NCBI GenBank assembly: GCA_012656075.1
Contig: JAAKBF010000063.1
Span: forward strand, 62,001 to 126,000
Reading direction: 5' to 3'
Length of the DNA stretch: 64,000 nucleotides
Source of the DNA: Phytophthora hibernalis
Taxonomy: Eukaryota; Oomycota; Peronosporomycetes; Peronosporales; Peronosporaceae
In this document: positions 42,174 through 51,765 of the stretch, one piece after another
How positions within the stretch are numbered: the first letter of the stretch is position 1
Layout of the letters: every line of letters begins with the position of its first letter
Notes under the pieces: generated by a model
Told to the model about the DNA's origin: nothing
Seen by the model: the letters and a program-made list of their open reading frames with translations, nothing else
Database searches by the model: none
Program-made: the position numbers and the translations under genes

Positions 42174-42834
42174 AATTCATGGCGCTGAACACCGTCGACT
42201 GCGATTGTTCAGATAGATCAGCCCCGCCGACGCGAATTCCGCACAACGTTTCTCCAAAATTGCATGTGCAGCGGAGGGTACCTGCGTGCTGTGCAACGCA
42301 CGGGCTTAGCTCCCGGCTTTAAACATACCTTCAGCGGCGCTCAAAAGCTGAAATTATCTTCTCGTTTGTATAGGGAAGTCTGGAGCCGACGCGCGCCTCG
42401 CTCCTTCAGACCCTTAGCGACTGCACCGTTCAGCATATCGACAAACATCTCTCCTTCTCGGACTGCGTCGCTGCAGCCTGGAGGTCAGGAGTAAAAGGAG
42501 CTCAATTTTATTCACCGTGGCGGTGTCATCCGCATAACTGGCTTTCACTTGAAGACGTTGCATGCGTATAAACGGCGAACTGGCTTTAGCAGGGTCCGGG
42601 GCACTGTCCATTCCGCCTTCTTCGTGAGGGCCGCCACCAGCGGTCCGTTCGTCGTCGAATAACCCATGGCTTCCATCACTGGTCAGACAAAATTTCATGA
42701 GATGGACTTGTCCTCGTCTTCCACCCAGCACGTAAGGTCTCGAAGAACAAGAGGACCTGCCGATTTATTAAACACGATCTTGTGGAACCTGGCTTGACGA
42801 GTGGCCAAATCGTCTTTCCGCCGACAGGAAGTAG

Positions 42835-43210
42835 CTACTTCGGCTGCGGCGGGACGGCAAATTGAATCCATGCGCCTTGCTTCTGTAATTCCGCAATTAG
42901 ACCGCCCGATACAAGTGACGAGTCGCCGCCGGAGTCGAGAAGTATTTCGGGTAACTCAAGACCTTCAACCACTCCAGGCACCTGCCCGGCATCATTTTCC
43001 GCGGTCAGCACCTGCACACCAGAAAGATCTTGAACATGAACTGGTAGACCAGTTAACTGACGCATGTGGACCGATGCCCAAGTTATTGTGCCGTGTTCGG
43101 CCCACCATTTGGCAACGAGCTCCGCTGCTTCACCTGGTTGAACTTGGGGACAATCTCGCACACGATGGTCCATCGAATAGCACTTGAGACACGGGTACTT
43201 CTGACGTTTG
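42835..43210 (-). pseudogene. Zinc knuckle and retropepsin of the Ty3/gypsy element
   Basis: A CCHC-type knuckle (CLKCYSMDHRVRDCP, near 43140-43190) precedes ILLDSGGDSSLVSGGLIAEL (near 42885-42945), the retropepsin active site with DSGG in place of the more usual D-[ST]-G-[AS]. The frame is intact for 112 codons. Confidence 0.65.
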
Positions 43211-44359
43211 ACTCATAGGTACATGGTGGCGGCGTAAGCGCCAGCGACATTCAAGCTCGAAGTCGAACAGAGGCTCAAGCAAGCTCATTACAATTTGCTC
43301 AAGTCCAATGTTATCAAGTTCTGCAAATGGATACAAAACCTTCTTCAAAGCTATATGTTCTCGGAGCGAGCCCTCTCCCGTGAGTCGGGAAAGTCGCGGG
43401 ATGGAAACGACAAGCACCTCTCGGCCACAGATGCCACTTCGGAATCAGGAGTCGCATCCATCTGGTGATGGCGGAGCATCGACCTCCAGTTCCGAGCCAA
43501 CACGCTCCGAATTTGGCCGAGAGCCTTCGCGGGATAATCGAAAGCGCGGGGGAGTCTGCTCGTGGGCGAACATGAAATCCAACAAGTTGTGTTCTTCCAA
43601 AACTCGAGTTAGATCCTTCTGCAGACGACTAACCCTCGACTCTGCTTCAGGAAGCTCAACATCCATTGCCAGTTTTTTCATCGCCACTTCGACCGCCCCG
43701 TAATCTTCAAAGGTGGGGTTGTTAGCTTCCAGGAAAAGACGACACACTCGTCCTCGGAGACTTGAGTAGGGTGGCGTTCAAAATGCCACATGGCAATTGA
43801 TTTCTACGTCTCCTCCTCCATGCACGCATACACCGGCATGACGAGAGGGCAATTTAGTTGTGTCTCAAACGCGGGAAGCCTAATAGGTATAATAGGCGCG
43901 AATGAAGGCGCAGCGTTCCGCCATCGTACTTCCCCGGTAACGCGGAGTCTGCGGGAGCGCTGGCGCGTTCGCAATCGGACATGGTGTGTCGCCCGACACA
44001 TCAGTCATCACCACATCGCTTTTATCGGGTGATGGCGCGGGTGCTTGGACATCTGCGGGTGGGTCAAACGGATTGACCAGCTGATTCGTAAAGCCAATCG
44101 GCTGGTTGTTGGCCGGCGTCCCGGCACCTTCATGAGCAATATCCGTTCACGATGGGCCTTCCATGCTCAAGCGGCGTTGAAACGCTTCGGTGAGCGCGTC
44201 TTCTCCACATATGTCTTCTTCTGTCGCGTTGTAGTGATATTCGACGTCACTTTGTATGTTGATAGTCGACAGGGTACGGCGATCCATAGACTGTAACTCA
44301 ATACTCTGAGCTAAATTTAAATTTGTTCCATCGTAATGAGTTTCTCCACGACGGGACAT
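43211..44359 (-). pseudogene. Gag-like region of the Ty3/gypsy element
   Basis: Four open pieces in different frames: MSRRGETHYDGTNLNLAQSI (44147-44359), 43804-44001, a helical piece with VEVAMKKLAMDVELPEAESR (43445-43747), and REHIALKKVLYPFAELDN (43130-43417). The spacing suggests one Gag broken by indels. No family-specific motif besides position. Confidence 0.45.
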
Positions 44360-44386
44360 GCTAGCAGCACGTGGCTAGTTGAAAAC

Positions 44387-44507
44387 TTGTGCAAGTTGCA
44401 ACCAGATGCATATGATAGAATCCGCTCTGCAACAACGCCAGAGCCGACGTGACGCCAATCACGTCGCCGCCCACCACCAAGACTCGGCAGTCCGTAGCGG
44501 TCTTCAT
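44387..44507 (-). pseudogene. Truncated D-amino-acid oxidase copy (N-terminal 40 codons)
   Basis: On the minus strand from 44507: MKTATDCRVLVVGGDVIGVT, then SALALLQSGF and HLVA, nearly identical to the start of the intact oxidase at 3591. The third Gly of the nucleotide-binding loop is Asp here. Similarity stops at about 44387, exactly where the 26-bp end repeat of the Ty3/gypsy element begins, so the retroelement (or a deletion with it) removed the rest. Confidence 0.85.
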
Positions 44508-45825
44508 ATTTTATAGAAACAAGTTATCCAAACAAATGCCAAACAAATTTAAAATCCAAACAAATAATCCAAACATTTTTAGAAACAATTGTTTGGTACG
44601 TTATACGGACAGCCCTATAGGGACAAAGCCGCGACTTCGCACAGAACAGCTCTGGATTTTACTTTGAGCTCAGCAAACTTAGTTTCGAGCGGACTACATG
44701 TACACCATTTTTCGATACGGATTGCGTTGATTAGGAATGCTGATGCGAACCATACTAAAATAAAAGACTTGTAGCTAGATGTTGGGTTAAGAAATCCTAC
44801 GAAACAATCCAACCACCAAGCTCGTCGTTCAAGCTTCACTTCGCTTCAAGATATGACTATTATCCTGGAACTGTAGTGCAACGGGTACGTTGTACGGACA
44901 GCCCTAAAGGGATTAATTCGAAACTCGAAAAGTAGGTACCGATCCGGTACAAATTTCAAGTGACCAGTCTTATAAATCCCCAAATTTGTATCGGGTCTTG
45001 AAACACACTTTGTTTCAATCGATACTATATAAGGTTATACAGGAAGACTTAAATGGTGTGTTACGTTATTAAATTCATGCGCCCCGGGCGCAGCGCCCGG
45101 GGCTAGAATGTGGCGCGTTACGTTCGAAGAGAAGGGGCGCCGGCGCAATTAATGTAGGGTGCAGATCACGCCACACTCCATCCATCAAACTGCGCACGTG
45201 GTTCGCAGGTCTTCCTCGCGGTCATGTTTTTCCTACTCTACCGTAAAGACCAGCCCAAGATGCTTCACCTACGCCGCGCAAACTGCATTCACCGCTACTC
45301 GTGGCACCTCTGGCGCCTCGCCACCTCCTCTTGCTTCTTAGCTATCGCCTCCTTAATCTCAATCCTTTTTACTGACCTTTGTCCTACCTGCGCGCTACCA
45401 GCCCAATTCTCTAGTTAATATTAAACGGTAGCTATCTGTAGCCAATATCCAAGCATTCTGGCGTATTTAGTCAGCCAAAACCCCTTCCAAAGTGAGGTTC
45501 TTGCTGTAGCATTCTCACTGTGCATCCAGAGGTCACAGGTCGTCAACAAATTCCTTAGTTTTGTTAGCCGAAATAGGTGCAAGAAATGCTTCGTGCAAAC
45601 AGGTCGGAAACGCAAATTTATGGACTGCACGGAGGTTTTCCGTGGATGAAGCGATTTAAGATTTTGAATGTCGCCTTTCATGAAAATGAAATAACTAGGG
45701 CGTGTGCGACTTAGACTGGGAATAACAATTTGGTACTGGGGTGTAACGAAGCATCTGACGAAGGGAAGTAAGGCCTAGCAAAAGATCATTAATGCGAGTT
45801 GTTAGCAACGTTGACGTTGTGGGAC
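44508..45825. other. Intergenic with short direct repeats and a GC hairpin
   Basis: GGTACGTT(A/G)TACGGACAGCCCTA is repeated near 44594 and 44884. A perfect GC hairpin lies at 45081-45103. A 64-codon ORF at 45224-45418 (MFFLLYRKDQPKMLHLRRAN, with a hydrophobic segment) is not recognisable. No gene supported. Confidence 0.4.
45081..45103. other. Perfect GC-rich hairpin
   Basis: GCCCCGGGCGC, one base, then its exact reverse complement: an 11-bp stem with a 1-nt spacer, that is, a near-perfect palindrome in otherwise AT-rich DNA. It is not followed by a T run and has no gene directly upstream, so terminator function is unlikely. Possibly a repeat end. Confidence 0.6.
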
Positions 45826-46860
45826 CTACCTCCAACTACTTTTGCCTCCTCCTTCTTGGTGGTCTTGGCGGGCCTGATGGGTTCGTCGATGACGACGACC
45901 TGGGTTTCGTGCACGCCAAACAACTCGACCTGCAGCTGGATCTGCTGCTGGCCCTGTCCGTCTTGGACAGCGACGAGCTAAGGCCGATCTTCTTGCCCAG
46001 GCTTTTGATAGCCTCCTTGATGTTGACCTCAAAGTCCTCGAGACCCGTGACGAAAGTGAGGCGCTTGCGGCCCTTGCGCAAAATATTGTAGATGGTTATC
46101 TTGCAGTTCTCCTTCCGCTTGGCAGCCTCCTCGATCTTGTTGTTGTTCTTCTTCTTGACTGTCTTGTCCACCACTTCGAGAGGATATACTCCGCGATCTA
46201 CTGCTCCACATCCAGCAGTTCCACCACCGTGCGGTAGTACTTGGTTAGCACGAGGTCGGAGCAGTGCTCGGTTTGCACGCGTTGAACACGGGGCCCTACT
46301 CGCAGTACTCGGGCGGGAACGTGTCGATGGTGGGCACACCACGCTGTTAAACTTGGACTTGCCGTCATCTCCTCCTCCTCGACCGACTCACTAGATTCCG
46401 GTCCGTATTTCTTCGCCAGTGCGTCGAAGATCTTGGACTCTTTTCCCTTGTACTCGGCCAGCACCGAGGGCACGCCGTGACCTTCTCGGGGTTGTACGTG
46501 TCGTCGATGGCCAGCTGACGCTGGTGGTTGAAGTTTGACTCCTTGTCCTCTACTTCTTCTTCTTCATCATCTTCATCTTCTTCTTCTTCGTTAGCGCCGT
46601 CGAACTGCTCATTCTCTGTAAGTTCAGGCCCCTACTTCTTCACGAGCACCGAGAACAGCTACGCCTCGCAGCCCAGCGCCAGCGCTGCGCTCCAGCACAC
46701 CGTCGATCTAGTGCAGCTTGTCGTCATTGTACTTGCGGTAGAAAAGCGTGAAGCACTTGCGGTGCGGAGACATTTGGTGACGATCTCCTTCTTTGCCACT
46801 CGTTCACTGTCCGTGGAGTGTGCACTTGGAGTACGTGCTCTTGACCTGGGCGCCACTCAC
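45826..46860 (-). pseudogene. DENR/Tma22-like translation factor, broken
   Basis: On the minus strand: repeats of the form FYRKYNDDKL and YNPEKV followed by VLAEYKGKESKIFDALAKKY and GPE; a DENR-type cysteine block (TFPPEYCE, GPVFNACK); then KIEEAAKRKENCKITIYNIL and RKGRKRLTFVTGLEDFEVNI, the SUI1/eIF1-like domain that binds the 40S subunit; finally QVELFGVHETQVVVIDEPIR. TAG stops sit at normally coding positions (after PEYCE, after VEQ, after KLH), and there are several frameshifts, so unlike other genes here it has substitution-type lesions and is a true pseudogene. Active factor: DENR with MCT1 in recycling and re-initiation. Confidence 0.65.
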
Positions 46861-46996
46861 CCGTCTACAAGTTGTCGGTGCACACAAGGAGCAACGACAG
46901 CCGCAGCACCAGAAACTTCCGCCCCGTGCAACAGGCCAGCAGCTTCGACGTGGAGCACATACTGCACATGCGCGAGCACGTTCCGTGACAGCATCA

Positions 46997-47445
46997 TGCC
47001 GGGCGGCGCGCACAACTCAAACCAGGAATCGCTCAGCGGCGGGCGCCCCACGGAGCTGGGCAACGCGCTCACGCGCATGGACGACAGCTACCACCGCGCG
47101 TACAACAGCAACCCGCGGCCGTCGGTGATCGCCTCAGGTCCAACGCCCGACGGCGTCACACCTCTTCTGCAGGCCGCGCGCGGGCGACATCGACCTGGTC
47201 AACTCACTCGTTATCCAGGCCGGCACCGACATCCTGCGACGCGACCCCATGTTCGGCCAGACGGCGCTGCACTTCGCCATCCGCTGTGGCCACCTGAACG
47301 TGGTGCAGGCACTGCTCATTCCGCAGATGCGTGGCTCCATCGTGAACGTGGCCGACAACAGGCGCTGCACCTGGCCGCGGAGCATGACCAAACTGCTGCT
47401 CGAGTGCGACTCGACGTCAACTTCCTGGAACACCACAAAAGTGTG
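46997..47445 (+). pseudogene. Ankyrin-repeat protein fragment
   Basis: From MPGGAHNSNQESLSGGRPTE (46997): DGVTPLLQAA, then in another frame GDIDLVNSLVIQAGTDIL, then FGQTALHFAIRCGHLNVVQALL and LHLAAEH. These are two to three ankyrin repeats (TALHxAxxxGHxxVVxxLL). One-base shifts near 47180 and 47370 and loss of sequence after 47445 break the frame. Head-to-head with the DENR-like pseudogene. No end of the protein is visible. Confidence 0.55.
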
Positions 47446-47449
47446 GCCC

Positions 47450-47961
47450 ACAAACGTTCTCTTTCGTGCAACATTTCCTAATGTTGTACGAATGTTAACA
47501 GGTTACGCTTACGCAGTACCGTGGAATTAATCTGTTGGAGCCTAAACCACATACAGTTATCAACATTAAACGTCGTTCAATTTAACAAACTACCATATTG
47601 TATCTGAAAACACGTGAATGCTGCCTCAAGCGACATTCAAGTCACCATGCACGAATGTTGACCCAGCCGACTTAGAACAACATTCAAGTAGCCCAAACTA
47701 AGTGGTCTTCTAGATATTGAGCCAATGAAAAGCCGGTAAAAGCCTGTACATGTACTGGCAATCGCAGTACCCCATAAAGAAGCGGCCGCCGGAAAACTTT
47801 ATCACTCCATGCCGGACTGCAACAGGTCTCGGTCAATCTTGGCGGCGACACAAAGTACCAGGAGGTACAATCAGTATTCTAGATGTCTCGTATAGTGGTA
47901 GGTTTTCATTTGAGCGGCTGAGAGAAGGCTTAAGTTAAAAATACCGGCGGGGTCTTTAGAT
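47450..47961. other. Intergenic, no gene
   Basis: Contains CATTCAAGT-type words repeated near 47635 and 47680 (ACATTCAAGT-A/C-C). Otherwise nothing recognised. Confidence 0.35.
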
Positions 47962-48325
47962 CTACACCTTTGCCCGATCAAGATGGTGCGATGCCACTTC
48001 AATGTGGTGAAGTACCATAAAACTTTCGGAAATCAAACTCAACAATTACATTAGAATATCTGCTACTTCATGAATTTTGTCTTCCCAAGTCCAAAGTGGT
48101 TTAATCGTGGTGCAAGGTGGGTGGGGAGCGCGCATAACCAATCGAGTTGGCGGGAACTTTGGCGCGCGCGCGAAAACGACGCTGCACCACTACGAGCTCT
48201 CTTAAGCTGGCAAACCCTCTCACTTCCCAACAACCTCCCTGTCGACCAGCCTCCCCGCCGCCATTCGATGCCAAGGCCCCCACACCCAGTCGCTGCACGA
48301 GCACGCTTGCTCGACTCGTACCGCA

Positions 48326-49260
48326 GTGGCGGCGATTGGATGCTCGTGGCCGCCCACAATGGGATCCCCTACGTCGGCGCGCCGAATTGTTGAGTCTGGG
48401 CGAGTGGAGTTGCATCCTCGCGGAGAATCGCGGTGTTCCTGCGTCAAATGTACCCCAGAAATTGAGGCTGCTCTTGAGGAGTACCTCAACGATAACTGCA
48501 CGTACACCCTCGCCGCAATGAAGGACATGGTTCGCTACGACTTCGGCGTGGATTTGAGCACGACGACTATCAGCTACAAGCTCATAGGCATGCTGTACAC
48601 AACCAAACAGGTATGTTATCCTCTCAATATTGTTAAATATGCTAAACTAACTACGAGTGTATTTATTCCAATGATGTAGGTCCGCGTAGAGCCAATGACA
48701 TGCAATAATGAGGCTAACAAAGCAAAGCGCATGACTTTTGCTACAGAGCTGCGGAAGTACATGCACGAGGGAATTTCATCGTGTACTACGATGAAACGAA
48801 CTTTAACGTGTACTGTAAGCGCAGTCAAGGACGTGCTAAACAGGGAGAGCGTGCGACGGTCGTGTTGCCCCCCTCAAGGGTGCAAATCTGCAGGTGCAGT
48901 GCGCTGTTTCGACTGAGGTCGGTCTGGTGCACTATCGCTTGGAGCGAGGAAGCATCCGAATGGATGTCAACGCAGATTTCGTCGACGAAATGTACGAGAA
49001 GGTCAAATCCTTGCCCACCTTCCACGAGCACTTTCAGGGCAAAAGGTGGTTGTCGTGCTCGACAACGCCCCCGCTCATAGCCAGACGGAAGAGCGCGTCA
49101 TCGAGCACGACGACCTGGTTCTCCTACGTTTAGCACCATACTCACCAATGTGCAATCCAATTGAAGGTAAGACACAACCTTTGCTATTGTTGTACACGCG
49201 TAAATGACTAACAAGCTGCCGATCTGATGATACAGGTTGTTTTAGCGTTCTCAAGGCGAG
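48326..49260 (+). pseudogene. DDE (DDE_3-type) transposase of the Tc1/mariner-like element
   Basis: N-terminal helix-turn-helix piece: IEAALEEYLNDNCTYTLAAM, then FGVDLSTTTISYKLIGM. A likely intron follows (48612-48678, GTATGT to TAG). Catalytic core over shifted frames: IVYYDETNFNVYCKRS (first Asp), VVVLDNAPAHSQTEERV (second Asp), LLRLAPYSPMCNPIEG (third acidic position), a further probable intron (49168-49234), then GCFSVLKA. Frames break at about 48780, 48880 and 49045. Sequence after 49260 is disturbed by a fold-back duplication. Confidence 0.7.
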
Positions 49261-49301
49261 ATCACCCTTGATCTTCGCCTTGAGAACGCTAAAACAACCT
49301 G
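49233..49301. repeat. Perfect 27-bp inverted repeat inside the transposase gene
   Basis: 49233-49259 and 49275-49301 are exact reverse complements with a 15-bp spacer. The left copy is normal coding sequence (GCFSVLKA), the right copy is its inverted duplicate. This looks like a templated fold-back insertion rather than a regulatory stem. Confidence 0.8.
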
Positions 49302-49891
49302 ATCTCGCCTGTCTCGTGAAGAGCTGGTTGCTGTTCGTCCTCGTGGGACAATCGCGGCAACTCGAATGGCGATTTTGGAGCGTGCGGCGAAGCGATGCAT
49401 CAGCTGCATGGATTTACGGCTTGTGAACAAGATGGCGCTGCACTGTCAACACGCGGTTGCAGCTGCTGAGCGCAAGGAAGACATGCACTACGGCACCTAA
49501 TGTGTGCCTTGGCGAAGAGCCATTTTGCTCTTGGTTTTTACCACTTTGCATTTCGCTAGTAACATGAATTTTGCTAATCAAAAATTCTGTTTTTAAATTT
49601 TCAAAATAACCACATTGAAGTGGCATTGCACCATCTTGGTCGGGCAAAGGTGTAGTTGTAGACATTTTAGGTTATTAAACATGGATATATTTTTAAAATG
49701 GCCATAACTATTTAACCACGAACGCGATCGTAGCGAGTCATACTGCTATTGAAAGGCCTTATACCAAGCATTGTACTTTCATAGATACTATCAGCAGACT
49801 AGTAACGAAAGTTGAGAATTTTCTAACACATCAAGTTGACACCCGTTCCTTATTCCCGCCCCATTCTGTATTCAATCGTACTTAGTGCATT

Positions 49892-50701
49892 TCAGGATAT
49901 GTTAAGATGGCTACATCGAAGAACTGTGAAGTATTCGGACGCAGCAAGCGGTGAGCAATGAGGCCGTGCAGAACGCGTACCGGACAGCGCAAACATATGG
50001 TGGGTAGGGTAAGAAGCTGATGGACCAGCAGCCATCCACTCTCGCAGAGAACTGTGTGCTGAAGCACGTCCAAGCAGCAACTTGTTCTGGACCACCAGTT
50101 CAGTGCTCCTGCACACGCACTCCGCAGCAGGAAAGTTCTTCCGACAGTACCAGCCCTCGAAATCATGAGGGCGTGCAATTCGAACGATTGTTCCATCGAT
50201 AGCGCCAACCGTTTCCGGAAACCCAGCGGTGGCGAAGAAACCTTCCTCGATGACAGCTGCCTCGTCCGCCAACGGCATGGTGACAAACTTTCTGGCCATA
50301 TCGCTGAGCACAGCAAGAGTCTCGTTGATATAAACCACACCACGAGACCTTGAAATGCCCAGCGCCGATGCCGCCTGGTCCTTGGTACCACCTTGAGCTA
50401 GGTACATCATGGTCAACGCAACACGCTTGATTGGCTTGAGCTTGCAGTTAGGGCCGGGCCCGTGACCCCACGCTGCACACACCAGCTCGTAGATGCGCAA
50501 GAACGACTTCCTGTCGCAGCGTAGCTTCTTGCGAAACCAGCCTGTGCCCGGCGTACGGAGAGCATCTTCGAATGCACGCGCAGGAAACGTCATGGGCGGC
50601 CCAGGAGGTTGCCGAAGGCCGCGCTTGTCTGCGGCCACTACTACCGCACTGAAACATGCACCTACGACGACAGCGATAATGGCAGCGGATATGTCGTCCA
50701 T
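49892..50701 (-). pseudogene. PIF/Harbinger-type transposase (HARBI1-like, DDE_4)
   Basis: A 269-codon frame from MDDISAAIIAVVVGACFSAV; helix-turn-helix region VALTMMYLAQGGTKDQAASA and LGISRS; then ETVGAIDGTIVRIARPHDFE and GWYCRKNFPA, which is the first catalytic Asp region typical of HARBI1-like DDE_4 enzymes. After NFPA the expected second and third acidic motifs are missing from this frame; they lie partly in another frame (49882-50391), so there is a frameshift near 50130. No partner Myb-like gene or TIRs found. Confidence 0.7.
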
Positions 50702-50844
50702 GGTACAATTGTTCTCTGGCTAGCACACCTCGTGGAGCTGTTCCCAGAACAAGTGGTTCAGAACGCGAACTTGCCGAATTGGTACACTGTACCAGTTTGT
50801 TTTTGACCAATTAGATGAGATTTTGTGTTTTGGCACAGAACGCG

Positions 50845-51498
50845 TTCTCCACCTGAACAAGGGCCTCAGGGCCGTTCCTAACGGCGGTAGAATGGTAGAA
50901 TTGTAGTACAGGTTCTACTTTTTCGCGGTCGATTGCGTAATAGACTGTTGCATAAAACGTCGTCAGGGGGAACGGTTCACGCGTTCACGGAGAACGGCGT
51001 GAACGGGAGAATCGGGTAGAAGCGATAATAACAGCAAAAGTGGATACATATTCAGTTATAGAAAGAGGGTGTGGGGGCAACTGAGGCGAGCGGTTGCAGG
51101 TAAAATGGTGTAACGAGCCCGCGCGGAATTGAGTAGGCGGTCCCAGCACCAAGTGTTTCAGCACGCCATCGCCCCGAGGTTGCTTTTATTCTCGCGGGGG
51201 CTTAGCGACTGCCTTTTGCGAAGCATAACCCAAATGCCGAGTGACATCCGTCCATGCTTGATAGCTCCGTAGTGTGACTTACTTTCGCCAAAAGGGGTTT
51301 GTAGCCTGTATTCCCCTCGAAGGGGTAGAATGTGTTACCTTATATTCCCGTCGAGGTGTAGATATGAGGAATTGTAGTATTCGCGTGTTTATAGCACATT
51401 TTGACCTCGGTAGAATATTCTACAATTCTACCTGCGTTAGGAACGGCCCTCAGGGACGGCCCTCAGGGCCGTTCTAACCTCCTTGTTCAGGTGGAGAA
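50845..51498. mobile_element. 654-bp non-autonomous TIR element
   Basis: Left end TTCTCCACCTGAACAAGG (50845) and right end, its exact reverse complement, at 51481-51498. Inside, both ends carry further inverted blocks: GGGCCGTTCCTAACG and GTAGAATTGTAG on the left; the right end has the GGGCCGT block twice. No ORF of note. It lies within a spliced gene fragment on the right side. Confidence 0.75.
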
Positions 51499-51765
51499 GG
51501 GCAGCAAAGATAAGCGAAGTATAAGGGATACTCCGGTTTCCTGAGAAGGCAGAGTACAGGACAAGTGAAAAGTTCAGACGACTAACGATACAACAAGCCA
51601 AGCAGACAAGAATACCTGGACGAAGTTAGCAGCTGCTGCTCGTCGAAGAAACCTAGATAGCGAGAGTAATTTATGAAGTGCAGGTACAGACAGAACAGGA
51701 CGAGCAGCATCGAGAGTCCACCGACCAGCTCGTAGTTCGTAAACCGCCCACCACATCCCTCAGGG
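51499..51765 (-). pseudogene. 3' part of an unknown membrane-protein gene, cut by the TIR element
   Basis: Minus-strand exon 51765-51616 reads FTNYELVGGLSMLLVLFCLY, LHFINYSRYLGFF and DEQQLLTSS, a clear transmembrane segment in a coding-like frame. A good intron follows (51615-51541, GTATTC to TCTCAG), and exon 51540-51499 continues RKPEYPLYFAYLCC in phase. The frame then runs into the TIR element at 51498. The 5' part beyond 51765 is not clear. Not recognised; could be a multi-pass protein. Confidence 0.4.

Larger units (their letters stand above)
39171..44386 (-). mobile_element. Ty3/gypsy-type retrotransposon, degenerate
   Basis: Read on the minus strand from 44359 to 39340: Gag-like segments, a CCHC knuckle, retropepsin, reverse transcriptase, RNase H and integrase, in the Ty3/gypsy order. 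Short near-identical direct repeats CTA(A/G)CA(A/G)CACGTGGC... of 26 bp sit at both ends (39171-39196 and 44361-44386, two mismatches); full LTRs were not found. Many frameshifts and stops make the copy inactive. It lies directly next to a truncated D-amino-acid oxidase copy. Confidence 0.8.
47962..49655 (+). mobile_element. Tc1/mariner-like DNA transposon with about 47-bp inverted ends
   Basis: The left end 47962-48008 (CTACACCTTTGCCCGATCAA...) and the right end 49609-49655 are inverted repeats with about 3 mismatches in 47 bases. Between them lies a DDE transposase. Outside, the arms may extend a few bases (GTCT). No clear target duplication seen. Length about 1.7 kb. Confidence 0.75.

Noticed and set aside
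49414..49665. 83-codon minus-strand gene
   Set aside because: It is the translation of the right inverted terminal repeat of the Tc1/mariner-like element.
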